DNA of 23,466 bases, taken from NCBI GenBank assembly GCA_050700835.1, contig JBOHDX010000101.1, positions 1 to 23,466 on the forward strand. Direction: 5' to 3'. The position numbers were made by a program, and so were the translations under genes. The notes under the pieces were generated by a model. The model had not been told where the DNA came from. It worked only from the letters and a program-made list of their open reading frames with translations, and did no database searches. Every line of letters begins with the position of its first letter. Positions within the stretch are counted from its first letter, which is position 1. Of this stretch, positions 16,885-23,466 are shown in pieces. Origin of the DNA: JBOHDX01 sp050700835 (GTDB taxonomy: Bacteria > Actinomycetota > Actinomycetes > Propionibacteriales > Nocardioidaceae).

Positions 16885-17475
16885 TCAGCTCCGCGGGCCC
16901 CGCGGTTGCGGCCGCGCCGGCATCGCCACGACGCCCGGCGGTAGCGGCGGGAGGCCGCACGCCGTGCACAGCAGGTCCCCCCACGCCTGGGCGTGCGGGC
17001 CCATCGGCCCGACGGGGGTCCACGACGCGCGCACCTCGATCTGGGCGCTCGAACCGTCGTCGGCCATGCTGCCGAAGCCCTCCGACATCACCGTGGTCAC
17101 GGTGCCGCTCGGCGCCACGAAGTCGGCACCATGGGCGAGCAGGGCGTCGGTGAGCCACGTCCAGGCGACACCGGCGAGCATGGGATCGGTGACCATCTCA
17201 GGGTCGATGTCGGCCCGGGCGAAGGTGACGCAGCGGAAGGTCCCCTGCCAGCTGTCGTTGCCGCCCGGCTCGTGCAGCAGCACGATGCGGCCGGTGCCGA
17301 TCTCGTGGCCGTCCACCGTGACGTCGCCGCTGAGGGCCGCCGCGTAGGCCGCGATGCGTTGCGGCGCCGACATCTCCTCGCAGGCGACCTCAGGACGCAT
17401 TCGCGCCGTGCGCAACTGCTCCACGGCGACCAGGAACTCCTCCGGTGGGCCGTCGAGCTCCTTCCTGATGCCCAT
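16885..17475 (-). CDS. DUF3000 family protein
   Basis: A 196-aa soluble protein of the actinobacterial DUF3000 family, function unknown. Recognisable parts are the N-terminal FLVAVEQLRTARMRPEV, the middle GRIVLLHEPGG and WQGTFRCVTFARAD, and the C-terminal EVRASWTPVG followed by HAQAWGDLLCTACGLPPL. No catalytic motif or membrane segment is seen. The ATG at 17475 is chosen because the family begins here and TAGGCT lies 7 bp upstream, a strong leaderless -10; the open frame up to 17568 would run into hemE. It is divergent from hemE (71 bp apart) and heads the DUF3000 - RNase D - lipoprotein - unknown unit. Confidence 0.9.
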   Translation of the reverse strand: MGIRKELDGPPEEFLVAVEQLRTARMRPEVACEEMSAPQRIAAYAAALSGDVTVDGHEIGTGRIVLLHEPGGNDSWQGTFRCVTFARADIDPEMVTDPMLAGVAWTWLTDALLAHGADFVAPSGTVTTVMSEGFGSMADDGSSAQIEVRASWTPVGPMGPHAQAWGDLLCTACGLPPLPPGVVAMPARPQPRGPRS

Positions 17476-17482
17476 GCCCGGG

Positions 17483-17488
17483 AGCCTA
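17483..17488 (-). promoter_or_regulatory. Leaderless -10 hexamer of the DUF3000 operon
   Basis: TAGGCT on the minus strand ends 7 bp before the ATG at 17475. No Shine-Dalgarno sequence is present. This is one of the best matches to the window-wide leaderless pattern. Confidence 0.6.
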
Positions 17489-17534
17489 GGCCGCGGCGGG
17501 TGTCCCCCTCCCCGCGACGCGCCGTGCCACCTGC

Positions 17535-17540
17535 GAGGAT
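17535..17540 (+). promoter_or_regulatory. Possible leaderless -10 or weak RBS of hemE
   Basis: GAGGAT ends 6 bp before the GTG at 17547. The same bases can be read as a -10 hexamer (NANNNT) or as a GAGGA ribosome binding site; sequence alone does not decide. Confidence 0.4.
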
Positions 17541-17546
17541 CACCGG

Positions 17547-18656
17547 GTGCCCGACACCACCGAGCCACGCGCCGCCCGAGTTCGGCCGGTTTCGCCGCCC
17601 GGCGCGGCCGTGGGCACGCTGGACGACTCGGCGTTCATCCGCGCCTGCCGCGGGTTGCCGGTGCCGCACGTACCCGTCTGGTTCATGCGTCAGGCGGGAC
17701 GGTCACTGCCGGAGTATCGCGCCCTGCGCGAGGGCGTACCCATGCTCGAGGCGTGCACCCGTCCGGAGATGGTCGTCGAGATCACCCTCCAGCCGGTACG
17801 CAGGTACGCCGTCGACGCCGCGATCCTCTTCTCCGACATCGTGGTGCCGCTGCGGGCCGTGGGCGTGGACGTGGACATCGTGCCGGGCACCGGCCCCGTG
17901 GTGGCGGAGCCGTTCCGGTCCGCGGCCGACGTCGCCCGGCTCAGGGCGCTGACACCGGACGACGTGCCCTATGTGGCCGAGTCGGTCCGCGCGCTCGTCG
18001 GCGAGCTGGGCGCGACGCCGCTGATCGGCTTCGCCGGCGCCCCGTTCACGCTCGCGTCCTACCTCGTCGAGGGCGGACCGTCCCGCGACCACGCACGCAC
18101 CAAGGCGTTGATGCACGGCGACCCCGGGGTCTGGCACGCCTTGTTGGGCGCACTGGCCCAGATCGCAGCCGGCTACCTACGCGTCCAGGTGGCGGCTGGC
18201 GCCTCCGCGGTGCAGCTGTTCGACTCGTGGGCGGGAGTGCTCTCGCTGGCCGACTATGCCCGGTTCGTCGCTCCGCACTCGGCCGCGGTGCTGTCGGCGG
18301 TCGAGGATCTGGGCGTACCCAGGGTGCACTTCGGGGTGGGTACGGGGGAGTTGCTCGGTGCGATGGGCGACGCAGGCGCTGACGTCGTCGGCGTCGACTG
18401 GCGGGTGCCGCTGGACGAGGCGACACGGCGGATCGGGCCGGGCAAGGCGGTCCAGGGCAACCTTGACCCGGCGCTGCTGTTCGCTCCACCGCCGCTGGTG
18501 GCGGCTGAGGCCACCCATGTCCTCGACGAGGGGCGGCGGGCGCCTGGGCACGTGTTCAACCTCGGCCACGGGGTGCTCCCCGACACCGATCCCGATGCGC
18601 TGGCCCGCCTGGTTGACCACGTGCACGCGTACCCAGTGGACGCCGCCCCGGCGTGA
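17547..18656 (+). CDS. hemE: Uroporphyrinogen decarboxylase
   Basis: A 369-aa cytosolic enzyme that removes four carboxyl groups from uroporphyrinogen III to give coproporphyrinogen III. The signature PVWFMRQAGRSLPEYR lies at 43-58, with active-site Arg48 and Arg52. Asp97 in LFSDIVVPL is the catalytic aspartate. Further family marks are GFAGAPFTLASYLVEGG, QLFDSWAG, VHFGVGTGELL, QGNLDPALL and the C-terminal FNLGHGVLPDTDPD. There are ~25 extra residues at the N-terminus, as in other actinobacterial copies; the start is GTG at 17547. It is divergent from the DUF3000 gene and convergent with the DUF4349 gene. Its product is the substrate of HemY (CgoX), encoded ~1 kb downstream. Confidence 0.96.
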   Translation: MPDTTEPRAARVRPVSPPGAAVGTLDDSAFIRACRGLPVPHVPVWFMRQAGRSLPEYRALREGVPMLEACTRPEMVVEITLQPVRRYAVDAAILFSDIVVPLRAVGVDVDIVPGTGPVVAEPFRSAADVARLRALTPDDVPYVAESVRALVGELGATPLIGFAGAPFTLASYLVEGGPSRDHARTKALMHGDPGVWHALLGALAQIAAGYLRVQVAAGASAVQLFDSWAGVLSLADYARFVAPHSAAVLSAVEDLGVPRVHFGVGTGELLGAMGDAGADVVGVDWRVPLDEATRRIGPGKAVQGNLDPALLFAPPPLVAAEATHVLDEGRRAPGHVFNLGHGVLPDTDPDALARLVDHVHAYPVDAAPA

Positions 18657-18669
18657 CCGTCGTAGCGGG

Positions 18670-19623
18670 TCAGCTGCTCGGGGTGATAGGTCGCCGAGGG
18701 CCGCGCAGCCGCTGGGGCAGCCGCTTGCTGAGTGCCCATCCCAGCAGGCCCACGAGCAGCAGCAGGACCGCGAACGGCAGCCCGGCGCCGACCGCGGTCG
18801 ACACCGCGACGAAGGCGTCCTGCAACGAGCCCCAGCCGTCGCGGAGGCCCGCGACGAATCCCCGGCTGTCGTGCGCTGCCGGCGGGGTGACCGTCGCAGA
18901 CGGCTTGGTCAGGTCCACCGTGAGGGTGCCGAGCTGGGTCTGCGCCGCGAGGGACTTCTGCTGCGCCAGCAACGCCTCCAGGTTGGACTGCCGGTCACTG
19001 AGCACGCCCTCGAGCTGGATCACCGAGCCGAGGGTGTTGGCACGACCCAGCAGCGCCCGGATGCGGCGCAGCGCGGTGCGGGCGCTCGCCACCCGGCTCC
19101 GCACGTCGACCACCTGGCTGGTCACGTCGCGGGCGGACTCGGTCTGCGCGTGCACGGTCCCGAGTGCCGCAATCTGCCTGAGAGCGGTGTCGAAGCGGGC
19201 ACTGGGGACCTTCAGCACGAGCTGCACCGACTGCACGACCCCGTTGCGATCGGCCTGGCTGTTCTCGTCCGCGACGTAGCCGCCGAGCGAGCTGACGATC
19301 GTGTCCGCGCGCGTCTGCGCCGCCGACAGGTGGTCGGCGGTCACCTGCAACGCCGCGGTCCGGACCACGGAGCGCGGCGGGGCGCTGAGGTCGACTGCGG
19401 CCGGGTCGCTGGGCGCGGGTGCCCGACCAGCGAGGTCTGTGGCGCCGGAGGCAGCGCCGAGCTGAGGGGCACCTGCGCCGGCAGCGACGTCGCCCCACGG
19501 CTTGGACGCCGACCCTGCCGGGCTGTGCGAGGACGACGAGACGTGGCTCGTCACGAGCACGCCGACGATCAACACCGGTACGGCGACGGCAGCGGCGGTG
19601 GCGAGCTTGCGGGAGCGGGTCAT
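18670..19623 (-). CDS. DUF4349 membrane-anchored protein
   Basis: A 317-aa protein with a hydrophobic segment near each end (about 8-25 and 280-302) and an extracytoplasmic middle. A Ser/Ala/Gly-rich linker spans ~27-80. The DUF4349 pattern follows: RSVVRTAALQV, SLGGYVADENSQ, LVLKVPSARFDTALRQIAALG and ESARDVTSQVVDVRSRV. An alpha-helical, coiled-coil-like stretch of about 60 residues comes next, then LGTLTVDL and the C-terminal membrane anchor with a basic tail. Many relatives are lipoproteins; this one has no cysteine and no lipobox. No clear ribosome binding site or leaderless hexamer precedes the ATG at 19623. It sits between hemE and hemY on the opposite strand. Function unknown, perhaps in the cell envelope. 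Confidence 0.85.
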   Translation of the reverse strand: MTRSRKLATAAAVAVPVLIVGVLVTSHVSSSSHSPAGSASKPWGDVAAGAGAPQLGAASGATDLAGRAPAPSDPAAVDLSAPPRSVVRTAALQVTADHLSAAQTRADTIVSSLGGYVADENSQADRNGVVQSVQLVLKVPSARFDTALRQIAALGTVHAQTESARDVTSQVVDVRSRVASARTALRRIRALLGRANTLGSVIQLEGVLSDRQSNLEALLAQQKSLAAQTQLGTLTVDLTKPSATVTPPAAHDSRGFVAGLRDGWGSLQDAFVAVSTAVGAGLPFAVLLLLVGLLGWALSKRLPQRLRGPRRPITPSS

Positions 19624-19685
19624 GGGTCTTCGACGCGATCAAACCCGAGCCGGTTCCGGATCGGCCATGTCCGCCGGTCCGCCGG

Positions 19686-19708
19686 CCCGACCGGTCCGAC
19701 CGGTCGGG
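19686..19708. promoter_or_regulatory. Perfect 23-bp interrupted palindrome between DUF4349 and hemY
   Basis: CCCGACCGGTC (19686-19696), one central base, then GACCGGTCGGG (19698-19708), with no mismatches. It is centred 45 bp upstream of the hemY start and 74 bp upstream of the DUF4349 start. If hemY is leaderless, it covers the -35 area and would suit a repressor site. It could instead be a shared operator for both genes. Confidence 0.55.
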
Positions 19709-19728
19709 ACGGCCCGCGGCTCGTTTGC

Positions 19729-19734
19729 CACAGT
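19729..19734 (+). promoter_or_regulatory. Possible leaderless -10 hexamer of hemY
   Basis: CACAGT ends 7 bp before the GTG at 19742. No ribosome binding site is visible. It is a weaker member of the window-wide NANNNT pattern. Confidence 0.35.
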
Positions 19735-19741
19735 AGGCGTC

Positions 19742-21214
19742 GTGACCAGCGAACCCGTCGATCCGCGTCGTCCGGGGGGTGGCGTCCACCGTGGGGTCGT
19801 CGTGATCGGGGCCGGCATCGCGGGGCTGACCGCCGCGTACTCCTTGGTCCGGGAGCGGCCCGGCATCGAGGTGCTGGTGCTCGAGTCGTCGCTCGTCGTG
19901 GGAGGCAAGCTGGCCCTCGACGAGGTCGCCGGGGTCAGCATCGACGTGGGCGCAGAGGCCCTGCTCAACCGGAGCCCGGCGGCCGTGAGGCTGGCGCGGG
20001 AGGTCGGGCTGGCCGATGCCGTCGTGCACCCCACGACCACCCGGGCAGGCATCTGGACCCGCGGGTCGGTCCGGCCCATGCCACCCACGGTGATGGGGAT
20101 CCCGGCCGACCTGGACGCGCTGGCCGAGAGCGGCATCGTCTCGTTGCGCGGCGTCCTGCGCGCCCGGATCGAACGAGACCTGGCCGGCCGGGTGCCCGCC
20201 CTGGCGACGACAGACCTGCACGATGGTGAGGACGTGTCCGTCGGTTCGTTCGTGCGCCGCCGGCTGGGCCGCGAGGTGCTCGACCGTCTGGTCGAGCCGC
20301 TGCTCGGGGGCGTGTACGCCGGGCACGCGGACGAGCTGTCGCTGCGTGCGGCGGCTCCGCAGATCCAGGCGCTGGCCGGACGCGGCTCGTCGTTGGTGGC
20401 CGAAGCGACCGCCGTGCGTCGCGCCCAGTCGGACACCGCGCCGGTGTTCGCCGGACTCGTCGGTGGCGTCGGGCGCCTGCCTCAGGCGCTGGCGCGCGCA
20501 GCGGGACTGCAGGTGCGTACCAACGCAACCGTCCGGTCCCTCGACCGGACCAGCCGAGGGTGGCGGCTCGTTCTCGGTGCAACCAACGCCGAGGAGACGA
20601 TCGACGCGGAGGCCGTCGTGCTTGCCACGCCGGCGACACCCGCGGCGCGACTTCTGTCGGAGGCGGTGCCGGACGCCGCGCGTGAGCTCCGCCGGATCGA
20701 CTACGCCAGCATGGCCGTCGTCACCCTCGCCTTCGCCGCCGGGCGACTCCGCGAGGGTTGGGCCGGGTCCGGGTTCCTCGTGCCTCCGGTCGACGGACGC
20801 ACGATCAAGGCGGCGACGTACTCCTCCAGCAAATGGGCCTGGGTCGCCGCTGCCGCGGGCGCGGACACCTTGCTGATGCGGACGTCGATCGGACGGCACC
20901 GGGAGGAGCTGGTGCTCCAGCGCAGCGACGTCGAGCTGGTCGACGCGGCGACCAGCGATCTCGCCGACGCGATCGGACTGCGGGGGCCGCTGATCGACGC
21001 CACGGTGACGAGGTGGGGTGGCGCGCTTCCGCAGTACGCCGTCGGTCATCGCGAACGGGTCGCGCGGATCCGCCGGGCGATCGCAACCGCGCCCGGCCTG
21101 GAGGTGTGCGGAGCCGCGTACGACGGGATCGGCATCGCGGCCTGCGTCGTCGACGCCCAGGAGGCCGTGCGCCGGCTGCTCGCCGAGGAGGAGCCGGACC
21201 GGCCGGACCGGTGA
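19742..21214 (+). CDS. hemY: FAD-dependent coproporphyrinogen III / protoporphyrinogen IX oxidase
   Basis: A 490-aa flavoprotein of the HemY/PPOX family. In monoderm bacteria it works as CgoX, oxidising coproporphyrinogen III to coproporphyrin III with O2. The FAD-binding VIGAGIAGLTAAYSL (21-35) is followed by GGKLALDE and IDVGAEALLNRSPAA. The middle holds DRLVEPLLGGVYAGHADELSLR, a PPOX hallmark, and the C-terminus has WGGALPQYAVGH and the second FAD motif GLEVCGAAYDGIGIAACVVDAQEA. The start is GTG at 19742; the frame stays open upstream to 19502 but would cross the DUF4349 start. hemQ begins 25 bp after its stop, so the two are probably co-expressed, although hemQ has its own candidate promoter. 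Confidence 0.95.
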   Translation: MTSEPVDPRRPGGGVHRGVVVIGAGIAGLTAAYSLVRERPGIEVLVLESSLVVGGKLALDEVAGVSIDVGAEALLNRSPAAVRLAREVGLADAVVHPTTTRAGIWTRGSVRPMPPTVMGIPADLDALAESGIVSLRGVLRARIERDLAGRVPALATTDLHDGEDVSVGSFVRRRLGREVLDRLVEPLLGGVYAGHADELSLRAAAPQIQALAGRGSSLVAEATAVRRAQSDTAPVFAGLVGGVGRLPQALARAAGLQVRTNATVRSLDRTSRGWRLVLGATNAEETIDAEAVVLATPATPAARLLSEAVPDAARELRRIDYASMAVVTLAFAAGRLREGWAGSGFLVPPVDGRTIKAATYSSSKWAWVAAAAGADTLLMRTSIGRHREELVLQRSDVELVDAATSDLADAIGLRGPLIDATVTRWGGALPQYAVGHRERVARIRRAIATAPGLEVCGAAYDGIGIAACVVDAQEAVRRLLAEEEPDRPDR

Positions 21215-21227
21215 GCAGGGTGCGAGA

Positions 21228-21233
21228 GACAAT
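21228..21233 (+). promoter_or_regulatory. Leaderless -10 hexamer of hemQ
   Basis: GACAAT ends 6 bp before the ATG at 21240. No Shine-Dalgarno sequence lies at the usual distance. It lets hemQ be transcribed apart from hemY. Confidence 0.45.
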
Positions 21234-21239
21234 GGCGCC

Positions 21240-21998
21240 ATGACCGACCAGCCCGTCGACACCGCCGTGTCCGGTTCGCAGCCGACCCAGGCGCACCGCC
21301 GGCCCAACGCCGGCAAAGCCGCCCGCGACATCAACGACACCATCCGCTACACGATGTGGTCGGTTTACGCGGTGCCGGAGGCGCTCGGCGACGTGGACCG
21401 TGCAGCGATGGCCGAGCAGGTGGAGGAGCTGTTCACGCAGCTGACCGGCAAGGGTGTCGTGGTCCGCGGCACCTACGACGTGGCAGGTCTGCGAGCCGAT
21501 GCAGACCTGATGATCTGGTGGCACGCCGAGTCGAGCGACCTGCTGCAGGAGGCCTACCAGCGGTTCCGCGCCACGTCACTCGGTCGGGCCAGCCGACCCG
21601 TGTGGTCCCAGCTGGCCCTGCATCGGCCGGCCGAGTTCAACAAGAGCCACGTCCCGGCGTTCCTCGCCGACGACGAGCCTCGGGCGTACCTCTGCGTCTA
21701 TCCGTTCGTGCGGTCGTACGACTGGTACCTCCTGCCCGACGAGGAGCGGCGGGCGATGCTCGCCGAGCACGGCCAGCAGGCCCGCGGCTACCCGGACGTG
21801 CGGGCCAACACGGTGGCGTCGTTCGCGTTGGGCGACTACGAGTGGATCCTGGCCTTCGAGGCCGACGAGCTGCACCGGATCGTCGACCTAATGCGTGAGC
21901 TGCGTGCCGCCAAGGCTCGGCTGTACGTGCGGCACGAGATCCCGTTCTATACCGGGCGCCGCCGCGATGTCGCGAGCCTGGTGGCGGCCCTGCCCTGA
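21240..21998 (+). CDS. hemQ: Coproheme decarboxylase (H2O2-dependent haem synthase), chlorite dismutase family
   Basis: A 252-aa cytosolic enzyme, also called ChdC. It decarboxylates coproheme III twice with H2O2 to give haem b, the last step of the monoderm pathway. Family marks: RYTMWSVYAV (36-45), LMIWWHAES (90-98), VYPFVRSYDWYLLP (153-166) with Tyr154 at the position of the radical-forming tyrosine, and MLAEHGQQARGYPDVRANT with His177 as proximal haem ligand. The C-terminal FALGDYEWILAFEADELHRIVDLMR is near-invariant in actinobacteria. It lacks the Arg-rich environment of true chlorite dismutases. The start at 21240 is preceded by a leaderless -10. The ferrochelatase (CpfC) that would act between HemY and HemQ is not in the window. 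Confidence 0.95.
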   Translation: MTDQPVDTAVSGSQPTQAHRRPNAGKAARDINDTIRYTMWSVYAVPEALGDVDRAAMAEQVEELFTQLTGKGVVVRGTYDVAGLRADADLMIWWHAESSDLLQEAYQRFRATSLGRASRPVWSQLALHRPAEFNKSHVPAFLADDEPRAYLCVYPFVRSYDWYLLPDEERRAMLAEHGQQARGYPDVRANTVASFALGDYEWILAFEADELHRIVDLMRELRAAKARLYVRHEIPFYTGRRRDVASLVAALP

Positions 21999-22017
21999 GC
22001 CGGCCGGGTCTCCCCGC

Positions 22018-22431
22018 TCAGACCTCGGCCGTCTTCGGCTCGAGCGTGAGCGAGATCGAGTTGATGCAGTAGCGCTGGTCCGTCGGCGTGCCGTAGCCCT
22101 CGCCCTCGAAGACGTGGCCCAGGTGGCTGCCGCAACTGGCGCACCGGACCTCGGTGCGCTCCATGCCGAGGGTCTTGTCACGGATGTACTCCACCCGGTC
22201 CTCGGCCAGCGGCGCATAGAACGACGGCCAGCCGCAGTGGGACTCGAACTTCGTGTCGGACCGGAACAGCTCCGCCCCGCACGCCTTGCACTGGTAGACG
22301 CCCTCGGTCTCGGCGTCGGTGTACTCACCGGTGAACGGCCGCTCGGTCGCAGCGCGGCGCAGCACCGCGAACTCCTCCTTGGACAGCTGCGCCTTCCACT
22401 CGTCGTCTGACTTCGTCACGTCGTACGCCAT
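22018..22431 (-). CDS. msrB: Peptide-methionine (R)-S-oxide reductase
   Basis: A 137-aa cytosolic repair enzyme that reduces methionine-R-sulfoxide in proteins using thioredoxin. Two CxxC pairs bind structural zinc: Cys48/Cys51 (CKAC) and Cys97/Cys100 (CASC). The catalytic cysteine is Cys122 in RYCINS. HCGWPSFY (65-72) and GHVFEGEG complete the family signature. There is no signal peptide. The ATG at 22431 has no ribosome binding site but TAGGGT lies 6 bp upstream, so it is probably leaderless. It ends 19 bp from the convergent hemQ stop and is divergent from the polymerase-domain gene, 127 bp apart. Confidence 0.96.
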   Translation of the reverse strand: MAYDVTKSDDEWKAQLSKEEFAVLRRAATERPFTGEYTDAETEGVYQCKACGAELFRSDTKFESHCGWPSFYAPLAEDRVEYIRDKTLGMERTEVRCASCGSHLGHVFEGEGYGTPTDQRYCINSISLTLEPKTAEV

Positions 22432-22437
22432 GCGTCG

Positions 22438-22443
22438 ACCCTA
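22438..22443 (-). promoter_or_regulatory. Leaderless -10 hexamer of msrB
   Basis: TAGGGT on the minus strand ends 6 bp before the msrB ATG. The same hexamer at nearly the same distance precedes the divergent polymerase gene. Confidence 0.6.
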
Positions 22444-22545
22444 CGCACAGATCGGTCTCTGGGCACGTGGTCCGCGTCGGACTGGTCGGCCCGGGCGGCC
22501 AGGTCGGCCGACAGGTCGCGATGGCGCCACGACGCGGGCGACCCC

Positions 22546-22551
22546 TAGGGT
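22546..22551 (+). promoter_or_regulatory. Leaderless -10 hexamer of the polymerase-domain gene
   Basis: TAGGGT ends 7 bp before the ATG at 22559, with no Shine-Dalgarno sequence between. It mirrors the msrB promoter on the other strand. Confidence 0.6.
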
Positions 22552-22558
22552 TCGTCCC

Positions 22559-23466
22559 ATGGCAACGGCGCCGGTGGAGCTCGAGGTGGCAGGTCGGACC
22601 GTGCGCGTCAGTAGTCCCGACCGGATCACGTTCCCGGCGACGGACAGGTCCGCCGAGATCACCAAGCTCGACGTCGTGCGCTACTACGTTGCGGTCGGCG
22701 AGGCGATGCTGCTGGGGCTCCGCCGGCGTCCGACCACGCTGGAACGGTGGCCCAAGGGCGTCTTCGAGGGTGCTGTCATCTCGACTCGCACCGACAACAA
22801 GGGCGACGCCTTCTTCCAGAAGCGTATTCCGGCGGGTGCGCCGGAATGGGTGCAGACCGCGCGGATCCGGTTCCCGTCCGGGCGCTTCGCCGACGAGGTC
22901 TGCCCGACCGAGCCGGCGGTCATCGCTTGGGCAGCTCAGATGGGGACGATCGTCTTCCACCCCTGGCCGGTACGCCGCGCCGACGTCGAGCACCCGGACG
23001 AGCTACGGATCGACCTCGATCCCCAGCCCGGGTCGGACTTCCACGACGCAGCTGAGGTCGCCGGTGCCGCGCGGAGCCTGCTCGACGACCTGGGCATGGC
23101 CGGCTTCCCCAAGACGTCAGGAGGCCGCGGGCTGCACATCTACGTACGGATCGAGCCCCGGTGGTCCTTCACCGACGTACGCCATGCCGCGATCGCGTTC
23201 GGCCGCGAGCTTGAACGCCGCATGCCCGGCCGGGTCACCACGCACTGGTGGAAGGAGGAGCGGCCACCGGGCACGATCTTCGTCGACTACAACCAGAACG
23301 CCAGGGACCGCACGATCGCCGCGGCCTACAGTCTCCGGCCGCGACCCGGTGCCCCCGCGTCGGCGCCGTTGACCTGGGACGAGGTGCCGCATGTGGACCC
23401 CAACGACTTCACGCTGCACACGCTGCCCGACCGGCTCGCGGCCATCGGCAACCCGATGGCCGCGAT
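22559..23466 (+). CDS. Stand-alone LigD-type polymerase domain (archaeo-eukaryotic primase superfamily), partial
   Basis: The gene runs off the right edge after 302 codons without a stop. It matches the LigD polymerase domain, which adds nucleotides at DNA ends in bacterial non-homologous end joining, or works as a repair primase/polymerase when separate (as PolD1/PolD2 in mycobacteria). The AEP catalytic residues are present: Asp152 and Asp154 in RIDLDPQPG, SGGRGLH (187-193) with His193, and Asp243 in FVDYNQNARDRT. FHPWPVR (133-139) and FQKRIPAGAPEWV are also family marks. Since the polymerase fold starts at residue 1, it is not preceded by a ligase domain; whether anything is fused after it cannot be seen. 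No Ku gene is in the window. Confidence 0.9.
   Translation, partial: MATAPVELEVAGRTVRVSSPDRITFPATDRSAEITKLDVVRYYVAVGEAMLLGLRRRPTTLERWPKGVFEGAVISTRTDNKGDAFFQKRIPAGAPEWVQTARIRFPSGRFADEVCPTEPAVIAWAAQMGTIVFHPWPVRRADVEHPDELRIDLDPQPGSDFHDAAEVAGAARSLLDDLGMAGFPKTSGGRGLHIYVRIEPRWSFTDVRHAAIAFGRELERRMPGRVTTHWWKEERPPGTIFVDYNQNARDRTIAAAYSLRPRPGAPASAPLTWDEVPHVDPNDFTLHTLPDRLAAIGNPMAA

Noticed and set aside
18995..21343. A 782-codon open frame on the minus strand opposite hemY and part of DUF4349
   Set aside because: It crosses two well-supported genes and gives an Arg/Gly/Pro-rich sequence with no recognisable fold; a high-GC artefact.

Overview
The window reads as chromosomal DNA of a high-GC Gram-positive bacterium, most likely an actinobacterium of the Nocardioides / Propionibacteriales type. 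This is inferred from the very high G+C, frequent GTG starts, many genes without a Shine-Dalgarno site but with a -10-like hexamer just before the start codon, and typical actinobacterial blocks: hemE / DUF3000 / RNase D, and hemY / hemQ / msrB. It contains 20 protein-coding genes, the last cut by the right edge. I see no rRNA, tRNA, CRISPR array, prophage or insertion sequence.

Layout. 1-4.4 kb: an acyl-ACP desaturase (+), a CDF metal-efflux protein (-), and a RecQ-like helicase with a phosphoribosyltransferase-like tail (-). The helicase starts one base after the stop of the preceding bleomycin-hydrolase/PepC peptidase gene (4.4-5.7 kb, -). 6-9.3 kb: a small DHFR/RibD-like reductase (+) faces a two-gene unit (-) in which an aldehyde dehydrogenase is translationally coupled to a disulfide flavoprotein. 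9.6-11.3 kb: a NERD-like protein that has lost most catalytic positions, and a tandem GNAT acetyltransferase (both +). 11.3-13.8 kb: a LigB/DODA-type dioxygenase and a 14-TM drug-efflux MFS protein (both -). 14.2-17.5 kb: a probable four-gene minus-strand operon, DUF3000 - RNase D - lipoprotein - conserved unknown. 17.5-22 kb: hemE (+), a DUF4349 membrane protein (-), hemY/cgoX (+) and hemQ/chdC (+). These haem genes supply three steps of the coproporphyrin-dependent (monoderm) haem pathway; the ferrochelatase is not in the window. 22-23.5 kb: msrB (-) and, divergently, a stand-alone LigD-type polymerase domain.

What is least ordinary. (1) A 40-bp imperfect palindrome occurs twice, about 10 kb apart, at 34/40 identity, each time between two minus-strand genes; it looks like a dispersed intergenic repeat. 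(2) Nine genes share an NANNNT-like hexamer 6-7 bp before the start codon, pointing to widespread leaderless transcription. (3) There are several operator-like inverted repeats, including a perfect 11+1+11 palindrome upstream of hemY. (4) One 344-bp gap holds three short tandem duplications. (5) Two enzymes lack key residues of the family they resemble: the NERD-like protein and the Lpd-like flavoprotein. I did not find convincing evidence of a complete new defence or mobile system; most of the window is core metabolism and housekeeping.
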